Shown here piece after piece: positions 1-7,986 of a stretch of 43,266 nt of DNA. Position 1 is the stretch's first letter; every line of letters begins with the position of its first letter. The stretch is from Baaleninema simplex PCC 7105 (GTDB lineage: Bacteria; Cyanobacteriota; Cyanobacteriia; Cyanobacteriales; Geitlerinemataceae). The stretch spans positions 160,245 through 203,510 of the forward strand of contig NZ_KB235958.1 of the NCBI RefSeq assembly GCF_000332355.1, given 5' to 3'. The position numbers and the translations under genes are program-made. The notes beneath the pieces were generated by a model. It was not told the DNA's origin. It saw only the letters and a program-made list of their open reading frames with translations, and ran no database searches.

Positions 1-136
1 GCTGGCTTTCCCCGAGTAATCCTCCCAAATAGTGTCAAACCCCTTTTTTTTGTGCTTGGGTTTTGAAGTCGGGGTCGAAACGCTTGCACCACTTCTCAAA
101 GCAGGGTGGCATAGCGGCTGGGGTGGTCTCTCTCAT
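1..136 (-). pseudogene. IS701-type transposase, N-terminal part with an in-frame stop
   Basis: From the ATG at 134-136 (minus strand) the frame gives a short leader, then Cys-Phe-Glu-Lys-Trp-Cys-Lys-Arg-Phe-Asp, which resembles the start of cyanobacterial IS701-family transposases. The frame hits TGA at 35-37 and then continues, in the same frame, with HYLGGLLGESQ, a match to the conserved FRxYLGGLLGES segment of that family. The stop sits where an Arg codon (CGA) would be expected, so it looks like a single C-to-T nonsense change rather than a frameshift, although an 8-A run lies just upstream. The rest of the gene is outside the window. The family assignment is from memory of the motif. Confidence 0.55.
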
Positions 137-207
137 GGGGACACTCTCCACCTTAAATCCTTGTCAGTCAAGGGTTTTGCTTTTATTTTACCTTTTTTAC
201 CGTTTAA
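1..207 (-). mobile_element. End of an IS701-like insertion sequence (partial, runs off left edge)
   Basis: The minus strand reads into a transposase N-terminus, and the plus-strand copper ATPase gene loses its homology exactly where this segment begins. The rightmost part (about 137-207) is AT-rich and non-coding, as expected for an IS end. I could not define the terminal inverted repeat or the target duplication because the other end lies outside the window. The right boundary is placed near 205-210, where an in-frame TAA precedes the first recognisable ATPase codons. Confidence 0.55.
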
Positions 208-210
208 GTC

Positions 211-1293
211 CCGTTAGTCATTACCTGTCCCCACGCGTTGGGTCTCGCCATTCCCCTCGTCATTGCCAACTCGACGGGACTGGCAGCTCGCAACGGCATT
301 TTAGTCCGCAACCGCGACTCCTTAGAACGAGCTAAAAATATCGAAATTATGGCGTTTGATAAGACAGGGACGCTGACTCAGGGCAAGTTTGGGGTTCAAA
401 ATGTTGCAGTAGACGAAACGGACGAAGATCGAGCGTTGGCGATCGCCGCCGCCTTAGAAAACGCTTCAGAACATCCCCTCGCTCGAGCCATCGTCGAGGC
501 CGCTCGTCAGCGTCAGCTCGACCTTCCCGAAATGGCAGATTTCCAAACGGTGACGGGACAGGGAGTCGAAGGTAAAATCGACGGACAGACCTATCGAGTC
601 GGTCGCCCGGAATGGGTGCAGGAACGAGATCTCTCGCTCTCAGATCGACTCCAACAGGCGTTAGATCGAGCGGACAAGCGGGGCGAAAGTGCTGTGGTTC
701 TCATGACTTTCGATCGCCCGATCGCCGTGATTTCAATGGCAGACCAGGTACGAGAACGCGCCCGGATTACGATCGATCGCTTGCACGAGATGAACCTTCA
801 AGCGGTGATGATTACTGGCGATGCGGAGGCGGTCGCTCGGTCGGTGGCTGAAGATTTAGGCATCGATCGCTATTACGCTCGCGTCCTTCCTGAAGACAAG
901 GTCAACCGCATTAAAGAATTGAAACGAGAAGCTCCCACGGGATTCGTCGGAGACGGGATCAACGATGCAGCCGCGTTACTCGAAGCCAATATGGGCTTGG
1001 CGATCGGGGCGGGAACCAACGTCGCGATCGAATCGGCCGATTTGGTGTTGGTCGAAGACGATCCGTTAGATGCCGTCAAAGCGTTGAATTTGGCGAAAAA
1101 AACCTACGGAAAGATGATTCAAAATCTTTTCTGGGCGACGGGCTATAACGTCATTGCGATTCCCCTTGCGGCTGGAGTCCTTCAACCCTGGGGAATCGTT
1201 CTCTCTCCAGCAATGGGAGCGTTGCTGATGAGTCTTTCGACGGTCATCGTGGCGATTAATGCCGTTATGTTACGTCGGGCAAAGTTAGCTTAG
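211..1293 (+). pseudogene. copB: CopB-type (CPH) heavy-metal P-type ATPase, 5'-truncated
   Basis: This is the C-terminal half of a P1B-type ATPase that moves copper across the membrane. The visible part starts in membrane helix 6 with the metal-site motif CPHALGLAIPLV (CPH at 226-234). The phosphorylation loop DKTGTLTQG, the HP motif (SEHPLARA), GDAEAV, GDGINDAAAL and two C-terminal helices follow. The Cys-Pro-His motif, YN in helix 7 and MSLSTVIVAINA in helix 8 fit the P1B-3 (CopB) subclass rather than CPC-type CopA/PacS. The metal-binding N-terminus, helices 1-5 and the actuator domain are missing. Upstream sequence is IS-like, with an in-frame TAA at 205-207 and no plausible start, so the gene is broken. 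The reading frame left is intact, which suggests a recent insertion. Confidence 0.85.
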
Positions 1294-1541
1294 AAACTGT
1301 TCCGGACGGGTCAGTTTTACGGTACAGCTCGAGTGGATACCGCCAGTCAAAGCAAGCAGTCTGATTTTTTGCTTTACAATCTACAATTCTCGAGTATATC
1401 GGTTGAAAATCAGTAACTCCGTAGATGGTTTTTATGAGATTCTGAGTTCTCTTTTCTAAGGTTAGAGTTCCCTATTCACTCTCATTTCATAATCGATCGG
1501 TATCTTGAGAATTGAAACTGTTCGTTGAAGAGAAATACGAT
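1294..1541. other. Intergenic region between copB fragment and Met-rich gene
   Basis: No gene is seen here. An imperfect stem, AAAGCAA (about 1350) pairing with TTGCTTT (about 1372) across a loop that ends in a T-run, could act as a weak terminator for the ATPase. The second half should contain the promoter of the Met-rich gene, but I could not identify convincing -35/-10 boxes. Confidence 0.3.
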
Positions 1542-1937
1542 ATGAACGTATACCCAAAGTATCAAAAATCGATCGCTGCCTTAATGACGTTTGCGACGCT
1601 CGGAACTCTCAGCGCGATCGCCAAACCCGTTGTGAGTTCGACAGCGTTCCAAGAGTCCGCGATCGCTCAAAGAGAACCGAATTCAATGATGGAGTCCGGT
1701 CAGATGATGGAAGGCGGGCAAATGTCCCATCAAGGGATGCCGATGCAAATGTCAGGAGAAATGCTGGACTTGATGAGTCAAATGCACGAACTGATGTCTA
1801 CGTTGACCCCAGAACAAATGCAAGAAGTACGTCCGATGATGATGGAGCATCACAACCGCATGATGGCAGAAATGCAGAGTACGCTCGAACAACTGCGCGA
1901 CGTTACCGGCCAGACTCGCGACGCCAATTCCAACTAG
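1542..1937 (+). CDS. Secreted Met-rich small protein, putative copper-binding
   Basis: A 131-residue protein with an N-terminal hydrophobic stretch (about residues 10-26) that looks like a signal peptide ending before a low-complexity linker. The mature part holds about 19 methionines in 70 residues, arranged as MM, MxM and MMM groups, plus several His residues. Met/His clusters of this kind bind Cu(I) or Ag(I) in periplasmic copper proteins, and the gene lies directly downstream of a copper ATPase fragment. A copper-buffering role is therefore inferred, not shown. I chose the ATG at 1542, preceded by GAAGAG, over a TTG at 1512 in the same frame, because the ATG start places the hydrophobic signal close to the N-terminus. 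No named domain is recognised. Confidence 0.8.
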   Translation: MNVYPKYQKSIAALMTFATLGTLSAIAKPVVSSTAFQESAIAQREPNSMMESGQMMEGGQMSHQGMPMQMSGEMLDLMSQMHELMSTLTPEQMQEVRPMMMEHHNRMMAEMQSTLEQLRDVTGQTRDANSN

Positions 1938-2009
1938 CGACATAATCCCGAAGGCGAGCGATCGAGTCAACCCGATCGCTCGCCCCGAACCGAATCGAGA
2001 TCGCGCGAC

Positions 2010-3812
2010 TCAATCGATATCGTTATCCTTGTGAGTAAACTTATCGAGGCGATCGTGATAAATCCGAACCAGTCGATAGCGTCGTTCTGTATCCAAGCGA
2101 TCGAACTGTTCGTCTCGCAAACCCAACTTCCGCAAGCGCTTTTTATCCACGATCGCCAACGTCGACGGAGATTCGGGGTGGTTCTGTACCCGTTCTCGCA
2201 AATATTCCCGCCCCAAAGACGGCCGAGATAGATACGTGACGGGTTGCTGCGTGTAAAACGCCAGGGACGGTTTTTTAAAGCCAATGGCGATGAGTTCCTC
2301 ACTCGGAACCCGTTCCGCGTTAACCGTATCGGCTAAATCCCGTAACGGCTCTTGGCGCAGGCGATCGAGCAACTGAAACGTCGGATGTACCATCACCAGC
2401 AAAAACACCGCAAAACTGACGACATGAACCCCCGACATCCAACGGCGGCGATCGCTGACTACCACGCCCTCGATCGCCATCGCGATCGCCACGGCGACCC
2501 CCGATCCCACCAAGGTTAATCCCGATTTCCAAATTTCCTCATCGATGTCGTCCACGACGGGATCTTTCCCAATCCAAAAGGGAACCGTGGCGATCGCCAC
2601 CGCCAACACCAACCAAATCCCAAAACTCAGCCAGTGACTCACCGACAGCCAACCTCGCCGCAACCGAGGACGACCCAAAGTTTCCTCCGCCAGCAGCAAC
2701 GCCACCAAAATCGCCGCCGCCGGAATCAGGGGTAAAACATAACTCGGAAGTTTCGTCACCGCCGCTGTAAAAAACACGAACACCCCCGCAAACCAAAATA
2801 GGGCAAACCCTCCCAACTGTTGAGAGCGAGGGAGATTTCGCCAGGCTCGGCGCGGTAGCACCTGCAAACGAGCGATCGCCGCCGGAAGATAGACCGACCA
2901 GGGTGCGAACCCCACCAAAACTACCAAAAAATAGAAATACCAAGGGGCGCTGTGATGGTTCACCACCCGCGTAAACCGCTCGAAATTGTGATAGCCGAAG
3001 AAACTTTCGATATAGCTTTCTCCGTTGGTCGCCATCACCAAGACGTACCAGGGAACCGCGATCGCTAAAAACAGCAGCATTCCGCGCACCGGGCGCATTT
3101 CTCGCAATACCGCTTTCAACTGTCCCGCGTACAGCAAAAACGCCCCCACGATAAAGACCGGGAGGACGAACCCCACCGGGCCTTTCGTCAACACCGCCAA
3201 ACCCATCAAGGCGAAAAAGGCTAAATACGCCCGAGTTGACGTTTTCCCCTCGCTGGCGTAGCCCCAGAAGAATGCCAACAGCGACGATCCCATACAAGCA
3301 CACAGCAGCATATCCGAGACGCCCGTGCGTCCCCACACTAGCGTTTGCGGGTTAAAGGCGATCGCCACCGCCGCCAGCGTGGCCGCCCCCCAAGGCATCA
3401 ACGCCCCCCGTCCCGTCAGTTTCGCGGGGGGAACGAAACGCCAAAGGGTTACGAACGTCACCGCCATCAGTGCGATCGCCGACAACGCCGAGGGGAGCCT
3501 CGCCGCCCACTCGTTCGTCCCCAAGGCCAAATATCCCACCGCCATCAGCCAATACACCAGCGGCGGCTTATCGAACCGGGGTTCGCCGTTGAAATAGGGG
3601 GTAATCCAATCTCCCGTCACCGTCATCTGACGGGCAGCCTCGGCAAACAAGGGTTCCGTTTCGTCGATGAGATTGGTACTGCCGAGTTGGTAGAGAAACG
3701 CCAAAATCGCAGCGATCGCCACCACCAACACCGACGTACTCCACACCAACGTCGGAAACTTTTCCGGCGAAGTCAACCACAACGAAGTCCGGTTGCGTAA
3801 GTTCGAGTTCAT
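2010..3812 (-). CDS. ArnT/PMT-like membrane glycosyltransferase (GT39/GT83 type)
   Basis: A 600-residue polytopic membrane protein of the dolichyl-phosphate-mannose mannosyltransferase/ArnT superfamily, enzymes that move a sugar from a polyprenyl-phosphate carrier to a lipid or protein on the outer face of the cytoplasmic membrane. After the first helix (about residues 24-42) comes the acidic loop with Asp50-Glu51-x-Glu53. The pattern F..AARQM...GDWITPYFNGEPRFDKPPLVYW follows, which is the family's catalytic and carrier-binding region. About ten further hydrophobic helices are visible, then a soluble tail of about 130 residues. The ATG at 3810-3812 sits only a few bases from a GGGGAGAG microsatellite, so the leader is pyrimidine-rich on the coding strand and has no Shine-Dalgarno. 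The sugar and acceptor cannot be read from sequence. Confidence 0.88.
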   Translation of the reverse strand: MNSNLRNRTSLWLTSPEKFPTLVWSTSVLVVAIAAILAFLYQLGSTNLIDETEPLFAEAARQMTVTGDWITPYFNGEPRFDKPPLVYWLMAVGYLALGTNEWAARLPSALSAIALMAVTFVTLWRFVPPAKLTGRGALMPWGAATLAAVAIAFNPQTLVWGRTGVSDMLLCACMGSSLLAFFWGYASEGKTSTRAYLAFFALMGLAVLTKGPVGFVLPVFIVGAFLLYAGQLKAVLREMRPVRGMLLFLAIAVPWYVLVMATNGESYIESFFGYHNFERFTRVVNHHSAPWYFYFLVVLVGFAPWSVYLPAAIARLQVLPRRAWRNLPRSQQLGGFALFWFAGVFVFFTAAVTKLPSYVLPLIPAAAILVALLLAEETLGRPRLRRGWLSVSHWLSFGIWLVLAVAIATVPFWIGKDPVVDDIDEEIWKSGLTLVGSGVAVAIAMAIEGVVVSDRRRWMSGVHVVSFAVFLLVMVHPTFQLLDRLRQEPLRDLADTVNAERVPSEELIAIGFKKPSLAFYTQQPVTYLSRPSLGREYLRERVQNHPESPSTLAIVDKKRLRKLGLRDEQFDRLDTERRYRLVRIYHDRLDKFTHKDNDID

Positions 3813-3818
3813 AGAAAA

Positions 3819-3898
3819 GGGGAGAGGGGGAGAGGGGGAGAGGGGGAGAAGGGGAGAGGGGGAGAGGGGGAGAGGGGGAGAAGGGGAGAGGGGGAGAT
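3819..3898. repeat. Octanucleotide microsatellite (GGGGAGAG)10 with higher-order period
   Basis: Ten contiguous 8-bp units. Units 4 and 8 end in AA instead of AG, so there is also a 32-bp super-period (three GGGGAGAG plus one GGGGAGAA, twice). The last unit ends in T. The array lies immediately upstream of the ATG of the minus-strand glycosyltransferase (start at 3812), in the position of its leader or promoter. Confidence 0.95.
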
Positions 3899-4035
3899 TC
3901 GTAGGGTGCCGTGACGCGGCTAGAAAATGTTGCCGCAGTCAGGTCAATGTTGTATTACCGCGTCACGCACCGCCCCCAACCGAAAGGTAAGGAGATGAGG
4001 AGGTGAAGAGACGAGGAGAGAATTTCACCTCATCC
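3899..4035. repeat. Dispersed palindromic repeat, copy 1 (3' of pepA)
   Basis: The sequence starts TCGTAGGGTG and contains GTGACGCGG paired with CCGCGTCAC about 50 bp later (a 9-bp perfect inverted repeat), then GCACCGCCCCCAACCG and a purine-rich GAGGAG tail ending near CATC repeats. Copy 2 at 5691-5818 matches in the same order and orientation. A shorter, oppositely oriented relative lies at 41338-41406. Confidence 0.8.
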
Positions 4036-4064
4036 GGTCGTCATATCATCTCCCCATCCGGTCG

Positions 4065-5531
4065 TCACATCATCGCCCAATTCACCAGAGTTCGCACGCC
4101 GAAGCCCGTCGCCCCAGCACTGTCGTAGCCGTTGTCTTTATCTGCCCAAACGGGGGCGGCGATGTCTAAGTGCGCCCAGGGCGTTTTTTCGACGAACTGC
4201 TTGAGGAATAAGGCTGCCGTAATCGCTCCTCCCGCGCGGCTTCCCGCGTTTTTCATATCTGCATGGAGGGATTTCATCAACTCGAAATAGGGTTCTTCGA
4301 GGGGCATACGCCAGAGTTTTTCACCGGCTACATCCGAGGCTGCCATCAACCCGTTCGCCACCTCGTCGTCGGGACTCCACAATCCAGCGATGGTATTGCC
4401 CAACGCGACTACGCAAGCCCCCGTCAGAGTGGCTAAGTCCACGATCGCATCGACGCCGAGTTTGTCGGCAAACACTAAGGCATCGGCGAGGGTGAGGCGG
4501 CCTTCCGCGTCGGTGTTGTTCACTTCAATGGTTTTACCGTTGGACGCGGTGAGGATGTCGCCGGGACGCATGGCGTGACCGCTAATCATGTTTTCCGTGA
4601 CGGCGGAAATGAAGTGAACTTCTACGTCCGGTTTCAGTTGCGCGATCGCTTTGGCTGCACCGAAGGTCGCCCCGGCTCCGCCCATATCGATTTTCATGGT
4701 TTCGATGCCGCTGCCCCCGGTTTTCAGGTTGAGGCCGCCCGAGTCGAAGGTCAAACCCTTCCCGACGATCGCCAGTTTTTTACGGGGCGTGCCTTCGGGC
4801 TTGTAGGCTAAATGGACGAATTTCGGCGGTAAAGCTGAGGCTTGGGCGACGCCGAGAAACGCCCCCATTCCCAGTTTTTCGCAGTCTTCTTTTTCGAGAA
4901 TTTCTAACTCTAAGCCATACTCGTTCGCCATAGCCTGGGCGGTTTCGGCCAGGGTAATCGGGTTGACCACGTTAGCCGGGGCGGCCACCAACTCCCGCGC
5001 CAATAGAACGCCAGAGCATATTTTGAGCGATTTGTCAACCGCCTCGTCCTGTCCGTCCAGTTCCAGTAAATCGACAGTTTCGACGATCGCACCTTTGTCA
5101 TCTGTTTCGGATTTGAAGCGCGTGTCTTGGTGAAGTGCCAACTCGATACCTTCGACGAGGGATCGAACCGTCGAAGCGGGGTCGTTATTCCACTGCGGCA
5201 CGCTGACGCCGAGGGTTTTACATTTTTCCTGTTTCGCCAAACGTCCCATCATCGCCGCGCACCGCCGCCAATCGTCGAGATGGTCGGCTTTACCCAGTCC
5301 CACCAAAATCACTTTACGGACAGTACTGCCCCCACCAACGCGAGTGACGGCACTGTTATCTCGCTTGCCGTCAAATTCCGTTTCTTCAATGAGTTCTTTG
5401 AGGGTTCCAGCCAGTTTTTCGTCCAGTTGCGCCAATTCGCCAGTTAATTCCACGGCATTTTCGGGCAATCCGATCGCTAAAGCGTCACCCGACCAATCTA
5501 ACAGTGCCGTTGCGATCGCGTTGAATTTCAT
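4065..5531 (-). CDS. pepA: Leucyl aminopeptidase, M17 family
   Basis: This 488-residue protein is the usual length for PepA/LAP, a cytosolic hexameric two-metal exopeptidase that removes N-terminal residues in peptide turnover. The C-terminal catalytic domain is complete. It shows [17 protein letters not shown] with metal ligands Lys and Asp, [10 protein letters not shown] with the second Asp, and the family signature [14 protein letters not shown] with Asp-x-Glu and the catalytic Arg. The N-terminal regulatory and oligomerisation domain (about residues 1-170) is more variable, as normal. The start is the ATG at 5529-5531. The gene stands alone, flanked by two direct copies of a dispersed repeat (3899-4035 and 5691-5818), which could allow its loss or duplication by recombination. 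Confidence 0.95.
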   Translation of the reverse strand: MKFNAIATALLDWSGDALAIGLPENAVELTGELAQLDEKLAGTLKELIEETEFDGKRDNSAVTRVGGGSTVRKVILVGLGKADHLDDWRRCAAMMGRLAKQEKCKTLGVSVPQWNNDPASTVRSLVEGIELALHQDTRFKSETDDKGAIVETVDLLELDGQDEAVDKSLKICSGVLLARELVAAPANVVNPITLAETAQAMANEYGLELEILEKEDCEKLGMGAFLGVAQASALPPKFVHLAYKPEGTPRKKLAIVGKGLTFDSGGLNLKTGGSGIETMKIDMGGAGATFGAAKAIAQLKPDVEVHFISAVTENMISGHAMRPGDILTASNGKTIEVNNTDAEGRLTLADALVFADKLGVDAIVDLATLTGACVVALGNTIAGLWSPDDEVANGLMAASDVAGEKLWRMPLEEPYFELMKSLHADMKNAGSRAGGAITAALFLKQFVEKTPWAHLDIAAPVWADKDNGYDSAGATGFGVRTLVNWAMM

Positions 5532-5622
5532 AAAACAGTCTCACTTCTACGACGTTGCAATATTTTATGTTAAATGGTTTTCGGCTCGGGAATAATCGAT
5601 CCGTTGACAGGGAACAGTGTTC

Positions 5623-5688
5623 CAGTCACCAGTCATCAGTCACCAGTCACCAGTGAAGACGGGGAACCGGGAACCGGGAACCGGGAAG
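5623..5688. repeat. Two adjacent heptanucleotide tandem repeats
   Basis: Four units of CAGTCAC (one reading CAGTCAT) cover 5623-5650 with a partial fifth. Four units of CGGGAAC-type heptamers cover about 5661-5688. Such short tandemly repeated heptamers are known in filamentous cyanobacteria as STRR sequences. They lie in the upstream region of pepA. Confidence 0.9.
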
Positions 5689-5690
5689 AA

Positions 5691-5818
5691 TCGTAGGGTG
5701 TGTGACGCGGCCGGAAAAGGTGGCCGAAGTCAGGTCAATGGTACGTTACCGCGTCACGCACCGCCCCCAACCGGAAGATGAGGAGATAAGGAGAGAATTT
5801 CCCATCATCCCATCATCC
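5691..5818. repeat. Dispersed palindromic repeat, copy 2 (5' of pepA)
   Basis: Same order of blocks as copy 1: TCGTAGGGTG, GTGACGCGG paired with CCGCGTCAC, GCACCGCCCCCAACCG, then GATGAGGAG and a CATCATCC tail. By eye most positions agree with 3899-4035, with differences concentrated in the loop between the palindrome arms. It ends just before the stop codon of the COP23-like gene. Confidence 0.8.
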
Positions 5819-5823
5819 CAGCT

Positions 5824-6414
5824 CTACCTCGGACAGACGCAGAACCCGCAGTAACATTGACAGGAAAGCGGCGTCTCGGGGTCGCGATCGAGATATTGGT
5901 TCACGTCCACGTAAACGGCCTCGTCGATGTCGCATTGAGATTGAGGTGGGATGAAGTCTAACTCGAACAGTTGGGACATAACCGTTTGAGCGTTGCGTCC
6001 CATTTGGCCGATGACGACGACGCGATTGATACGATTGCACCCAGACCGGCGATCGCTCACCGAACAAATTGCCAGTTGACCGTCAACGCGACCTAGGGTT
6101 AAATAATCGAGCGTGCCGTGACGAGCGGCGAGTTCTAATTGCTCTGCGGCCTCTCGACATTCGCGAAATCCCGTAATATCTAAGGTAACGTCTGGAGTGA
6201 CGCCTGCTGCTGTTGCCCGATCGCGCTCCCATCGGACTAGCGGTAACACACCTCGCTCGGTGACCGCTTCTAGGATCGGTACGCTATCGCTGGCATTGCA
6301 GACAAACTGAAGGGCTTCGGCCGCTTCAGCAGACTGACTGAACACAGGACGGGGCGTAGCGGTGACGAGTGCGGCGATCGTCGCGAAGACGAAGCCGAGA
6401 GCTGTCGTTCTCAT
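5824..6414 (-). CDS. COP23-like secreted protein with Cys-rich tail
   Basis: A 196-residue protein with a typical signal peptide (residues 1 to about 27, cleavage after a PVFSQS-type region). The mature part has the COP23-family pattern: FVCNASDSVPILEA, VPLVRWERD-like, then an ICSV segment with paired cysteines, CNRINRVVV, and a C-terminal QLFEL. COP23 was described as a circadian-expressed membrane-associated protein of cyanobacteria with no known activity. Unusual here is the C-terminus, SCQCYCGFCVCPR, which packs five Cys into twelve residues and could bind a metal or form disulfides. The start is the ATG at 6412-6414. It is divergent from the protease/rimK pair. Confidence 0.75.
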   Translation of the reverse strand: MRTTALGFVFATIAALVTATPRPVFSQSAEAAEALQFVCNASDSVPILEAVTERGVLPLVRWERDRATAAGVTPDVTLDITGFRECREAAEQLELAARHGTLDYLTLGRVDGQLAICSVSDRRSGCNRINRVVVIGQMGRNAQTVMSQLFELDFIPPQSQCDIDEAVYVDVNQYLDRDPETPLSCQCYCGFCVCPR

Positions 6415-6535
6415 GCGAGAGCGCGTTAAGATCTTAGGGCGGCCTGTTATTCAAGACCGCAGGAGATCGAAAAAGTGCCGATCGAGCCATTGGAACCCAC
6501 GCCAGGGATTGGGAGAAACAGGGAGTTGGCATCCG

Positions 6536-7018
6536 GTGACAGTACCAAACGAAACGATGGGTTGGCGGGAGTGGGTCGCACTGCCAGAGTTCGGGATTCC
6601 TGCCATTAAAGCGAAAATCGATACGGGGGCGCGATCGTCGGCACTTCATGCTTTCGATATCGAACCGTTTACAGAAAACGGAACGCAAAAAGTCCGTTTT
6701 CAAGTCCATCCCATTCAACGGGATACGAAAAGTACGGCGATCGCCTGCGCTGAGGTTTTAGACCGTCGCGAGGTTCGCAACTCTGGAGGGAAGGCAGAAT
6801 TACGGTATGTCGTCCTAACGTCTGTCGAACTTGCAGGACGACGGTGGGAGATCGAACTGACTCTCACCAACCGCGACGTGATGGGGTTTCGGATGCTGTT
6901 AGGACGTCAAGCGGTGCGCGGACGGTTTCTCGTCGATCCGGGTCAGTCCTATCTCCTCAGTCGGGACGAAGAGGCGGCGCATCACGCTCAAGCCCATAAA
7001 TCCCACGCCCACGAATAA
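6536..7018 (+). CDS. Retropepsin-like putative ATP-dependent zinc protease (RimK-associated)
   Basis: A protein of about 160 residues of the family called putative ATP-dependent zinc protease (PF05618), now seen as retropepsin-like. It has [31 protein letters not shown], in which DTGA matches the aspartic-protease loop, and later [13 protein letters not shown]. Members are usually found beside rimK-like ligases and are thought to trim or balance glutamate tails. I place the start at GTG 6536-6538, which has GGGAG about ten bases upstream. The ATG at 6557 in the same frame lacks a ribosome site and would leave almost no residues before the conserved block. It ends with a His-rich tail ([12 protein letters not shown]). 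It is 62 bases from the likely start of rimK, so the two are probably co-transcribed. Confidence 0.85.
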   Translation: MTVPNETMGWREWVALPEFGIPAIKAKIDTGARSSALHAFDIEPFTENGTQKVRFQVHPIQRDTKSTAIACAEVLDRREVRNSGGKAELRYVVLTSVELAGRRWEIELTLTNRDVMGFRMLLGRQAVRGRFLVDPGQSYLLSRDEEAAHHAQAHKSHAHE

Positions 7019-7080
7019 GGCGAAAAATGCTCGTGTGGAAGCACGAAAACGCATCCAAGGATTATATCGAGTTTTTTTCT

Positions 7081-7986
7081 ATGAAAATTGCGATTTTATC
7101 TCAAAATTCCTCCCTGTATTCGACCAAACGCTTAAAAGAAGCTGGAGAGAAACGGGGCCACGACATGAAGGTGGTCGATCATTTGCGGTGCTATATGAAT
7201 ATCACCTCTCATCGCCCGTCAATAATGTATCAGGGTAAACCGTTAGAAAATTTCGAGGCGGTGATTCCTCGTATTGGGGCATCTCATACGTTTTACGGAA
7301 CGGCGGTGGTGCGACAGTTCGAGATGATGGGGGTGTTTACTGCTAACGAGTCCCAGGCGATTTCGCGATCGCGCGACAAGCTGCGCTGTTTGCAAATTCT
7401 CGCCCGCGAAGGCATCGGTTTGCCGGTGACGGGCTTCATTCACTCGACGCAAGATATTGAGGGGGCGATCGGGATTGTTGGGGGTGCGCCGTTGGTGATC
7501 AAACTTCTCGAAGGGACACAAGGCATCGGGGTGGTTCTCGCGGAAACCCATCAAGCTGCCAAGTCGGTTATCGAAGCGTTTCGTGGCTTGGACGCTAATA
7601 TTTTGGTGCAGGAGTTTATTAAGGAAGCGAAGGGAGCCGATTTACGCTGTTTTGTGGTCAACGATAAAGTGATTGCTTCGATGAAACGTCAGGGCGCTCC
7701 TGGTGAGTTTCGATCGAACATTCACCGGGGCGGAAAAGCTGAAAAAATCAAACTTACCCCGGAGGAGCGATCGACGGCTGTGCGGGCGGCTAAATCGATG
7801 GGCTTAAAAATCGCGGGTGTCGATTTGCTTCGCGCCAATCACGGCCCGGTGGTGATGGAGGTCAATTCGTCTCCGGGGTTGGAAGGGATCGAAGCTGCCA
7901 CTGGGGTCGATGTTGCGGGGAAAATTATCGAGTTTCTCGAGAAAAAAGCGGGTTCGAGTGCGCCGCGCGATCGCATTCCTTACTAA
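7081..7986 (+). CDS. rimK: RimK-type ATP-grasp glutamate ligase
   Basis: 301 residues, the canonical RimK length and closely similar throughout to the E. coli enzyme, which adds glutamate to the C-terminus of ribosomal protein S6 and makes poly-alpha-glutamate. Visible landmarks are MKIAILS at the N-terminus, [29 protein letters not shown], the ATP-grasp loop [44 protein letters not shown] and the metal site [15 protein letters not shown]. The start is the ATG at 7081. An upstream in-frame ATG at 7027 would add 18 residues not seen in the family. It pairs with the retropepsin-like gene just upstream. Confidence 0.95.
   Translation: MKIAILSQNSSLYSTKRLKEAGEKRGHDMKVVDHLRCYMNITSHRPSIMYQGKPLENFEAVIPRIGASHTFYGTAVVRQFEMMGVFTANESQAISRSRDKLRCLQILAREGIGLPVTGFIHSTQDIEGAIGIVGGAPLVIKLLEGTQGIGVVLAETHQAAKSVIEAFRGLDANILVQEFIKEAKGADLRCFVVNDKVIASMKRQGAPGEFRSNIHRGGKAEKIKLTPEERSTAVRAAKSMGLKIAGVDLLRANHGPVVMEVNSSPGLEGIEAATGVDVAGKIIEFLEKKAGSSAPRDRIPY

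Noticed and set aside
211-1293. Copper ATPase as CopA/PacS (CPC type)
   Set aside because: The metal motif is CPH and helix 8 reads MSLSTVIVAINA, which are CopB-type features.
2539-3336. 265-codon minus-strand frame inside the ArnT-like gene
   Set aside because: Gly/Arg-rich alternate frame of a clear membrane protein gene.
3819-3898. CRISPR-like array
   Set aside because: Units are 8 bp with no spacers; a microsatellite. No CRISPR array or cas gene was seen anywhere in the window.
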